Assembly: GCA_947038515.1 (NCBI GenBank)
Contig: CAMQWJ010000007.1
Coordinates: 1-64,000, forward strand
DNA length: 64,000 nt
DNA from: an uncultured Fusobacteriaceae bacterium
Lineage (GTDB): Bacteria; Fusobacteriota; Fusobacteriia; Fusobacteriales; Fusobacteriaceae
Reading direction: 5' to 3'
Below are positions 62,672-64,000 of this stretch, piece after piece. Both the position numbers and the translations under genes were made by a program. Numbering within the stretch: the stretch's first letter is position 1; each line of letters opens with the position of its first letter. The notes below the pieces were generated by a model, which ran no database searches, was not told the DNA's origin, and saw nothing but the letters and a program-made list of their open reading frames with translations.

Positions 62672-63940
62672 ATGAAATTTGAAACTGAAATGGAAGAAAT
62701 CACAAGAAAAATATCTTCTTTTTCCAATTTTGGAAAAAAAATAGGTCTAGAAAATATAAGAAAAATTTGTGCAGAACTAAACAATCCACAAGATTTTTAT
62801 AAAACTATTCATATTGCAGGTACTAATGGAAAAGGTTCTGTTGCTACTACTATTGAAGCCATTCTTTTAGAAGCAGGAATTCAAGTAGGTAAATTTACTT
62901 CACCACACATTACCAATATAAATGAGAGAATAGCTCTAAATGGAGTCCCTATCTCTGATTTAGATTTTATTAAATATTTTAAGATTGTTGATAATGTTAT
63001 TAAAAAAATTCATGTTGAACCAACTTTTTTTGAAATTGTTACTGCAATGATGTTTTTATATTTTAAGGACAAAAAAATTTCATATTTAATTTTAGAAACA
63101 GGCTTAGGAGGGCGATTTGATTCTACTAACATAGTAAAATCTGATTTTGCATTAATAACTAATATTTCATATGATCATTGCAATATATTGGGAGATACTC
63201 TTGAAAAAATTACATTTGAAAAACTTGGTATTGTAAAAAATAATTCTATTGTTCTCATCGGAGAAAATACTCCATTAATTGAAAGTGAACTTACTAGAAT
63301 TAATTTTAAAAAATTAATTCTTTCAGAAGAATATTCTAAAAATTCTTCTTATATTCTCGACTTTGAAAACTTTATAACAAAAATAAATATTGATAACTCA
63401 GAATACTTATTTTCACTTTTTGGACACCATCAATATAAAAATTTCTTATTAGCTTTTGCTCTTGCCAAAGAATTAAAAATTGATACACTTTTAATAAAGA
63501 ATGCTATTCAAAAAGTTACTTGGCAATGTAGGTTTCAAGTTATAAAAAAAAATAATATCTTTCTAATTCTTGATGGAGGTCATAATGAAGAAGGAATCAA
63601 AGTTTTAAAAAATACTTTATTAAGTAAATACACCCCAAATGAGATTACAACAGTTACATCAATTTTGGAGGATAAAAATATTCCAATAATCTTAGAAGAA
63701 ATTAGTCAATTTTCAAAAAATATAATTTTCACCTCTTTATCTAATATAAAAAGAGGACTTAATGGAAATCAAATAAATGAAAGATGGGAAAATCTCACTT
63801 GTATAAAAAATGATGAGTTTAATATTGAAATAGAAAATAATATTGAAAAGACTCTTAAAAGTGCACTCAAAAAAAACACTAAAATCATTGTTTATTGTGG
63901 TTCTTTTTACCTTCTTTCAAAACTAAAGGAGATTTTATAA
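62672..63940 (+). CDS. folC: Folylpolyglutamate synthase/dihydrofolate synthase
   Basis: Adds glutamate to folates; Mur-ligase-like. 422 residues. ATP loop HIAGTNGKGSVA, TSPHITNINERI, ETGLGGRFDSTN, and the C-terminal LILDGGHNEEGI. A GTG at 62663 is in frame but overlaps the ribosome site AGGAGTG; ATG at 62672 is 8 nt from GGAG and is preferred. Ends one base before the next ATG. Confidence 0.94.
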   Translation: MKFETEMEEITRKISSFSNFGKKIGLENIRKICAELNNPQDFYKTIHIAGTNGKGSVATTIEAILLEAGIQVGKFTSPHITNINERIALNGVPISDLDFIKYFKIVDNVIKKIHVEPTFFEIVTAMMFLYFKDKKISYLILETGLGGRFDSTNIVKSDFALITNISYDHCNILGDTLEKITFEKLGIVKNNSIVLIGENTPLIESELTRINFKKLILSEEYSKNSSYILDFENFITKINIDNSEYLFSLFGHHQYKNFLLAFALAKELKIDTLLIKNAIQKVTWQCRFQVIKKNNIFLILDGGHNEEGIKVLKNTLLSKYTPNEITTVTSILEDKNIPIILEEISQFSKNIIFTSLSNIKRGLNGNQINERWENLTCIKNDEFNIEIENNIEKTLKSALKKNTKIIVYCGSFYLLSKLKEIL

Positions 63941-64000
63941 ATGTCTAAAAATAAACAAGGGATTTTTTCAAACTTGAATAATGTTTTTTTTATTTGTTTT
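63941..64000 (+). CDS. Start of an unidentified gene, cut by the window end
   Basis: First 20 codons only: MSKNKQGIFSNLNNVFFICF. ATG directly after the folC stop, with AAAGGAG 8-9 nt upstream. A hydrophobic segment is beginning at the cut, so a membrane or secreted protein is likely. The family cannot be named. Confidence 0.75.
   Translation, partial: MSKNKQGIFSNLNNVFFICF

Overview
The window is a very AT-rich (roughly 25-28% G+C by eye) bacterial chromosome segment. It combines Gram-negative envelope genes (an RND/MFP/TolC efflux set, an MlaA-like protein, a lipid A-type acyltransferase) with genes usually seen in Firmicutes (PolC-type DNA polymerase III, HPr with a conserved regulatory serine, a PASTA protein, an RqcH/NFACT protein). 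That mixture, the gene order hpt-rsmA-khpA-rimM-trmD-polC and the strong GGAGG ribosome sites fit the Fusobacteriota (Fusobacterium, Cetobacterium, Ilyobacter group). The species cannot be fixed from the sequence alone. No rRNA, tRNA, CRISPR or complete insertion sequence was recognised.

Layout: 1-301 holds tandem 96-bp repeats, each with a terminator-like hairpin and a -10 box read leftwards. 334-5105 (minus) is der, ygiQ and a CBS/DRTGG pyrophosphatase. 5208-11894 (minus) is a three-gene RND efflux operon whose TolC component carries an extra N-terminal domain. 12120-21996 (plus) is a core operon: hpt, rsmA, a small DUF4911-like gene, khpA, rimM, trmD, a gamma-carbonic-anhydrase-like gene, a SPOUT methyltransferase, polC and threonine ammonia-lyase. 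22021-31348 (plus) is a lipid/envelope cluster: an alpha/beta hydrolase, MlaA-like protein, LPG-synthase C-terminal-domain protein, patatin-like protein with altered catalytic residues, short-chain dehydrogenase, and four genes matching E. coli ynbD, ynbC, ynbA and ynbB. 31436-33490 is ptsH-ptsI with a terminator between them. 33867-36598 is an OpuC-type osmolyte ABC transporter.

36806-40497 is the least conventional stretch: an orphan gene behind a possible leader ORF, an rsuA paralogue, a tyrosine recombinase and, downstream, an 860-bp gene-free region with a regular array of a 20-bp motif and a 14-bp perfect hairpin. 40593-44739 is an enolase-superfamily/BCCT transporter/FAD oxidoreductase operon behind a consensus promoter and a 26-bp perfect palindrome. 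44937-51783 carries recQ, a GntR regulator, pepT, an HD hydrolase, a second rsuA paralogue, a TRM11-like methyltransferase and yjdM.

51853-56407 (minus) runs PASTA protein, rsgA, rpe, a MarR-FeoA regulator, NFACT protein; its order recalls the Firmicutes PASTA-kinase/rsgA/rpe locus without the kinase. The window closes with a radical SAM protein, an orphan gene with different codon use, an amino-acid ABC transporter, a lipid acyltransferase, mtnN, folC and the first 20 codons of another gene.

The most distinctive items are the expanded Ynb-like lipid operon, the recombinase-associated repeat array, the tandem promoter/terminator repeats after der, and two genes (rsgA and the TRM11-like gene) whose only well-placed start codon is ATT. 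Start codons were chosen from Shine-Dalgarno spacing. Family names come from recalled motifs, not from database searches.
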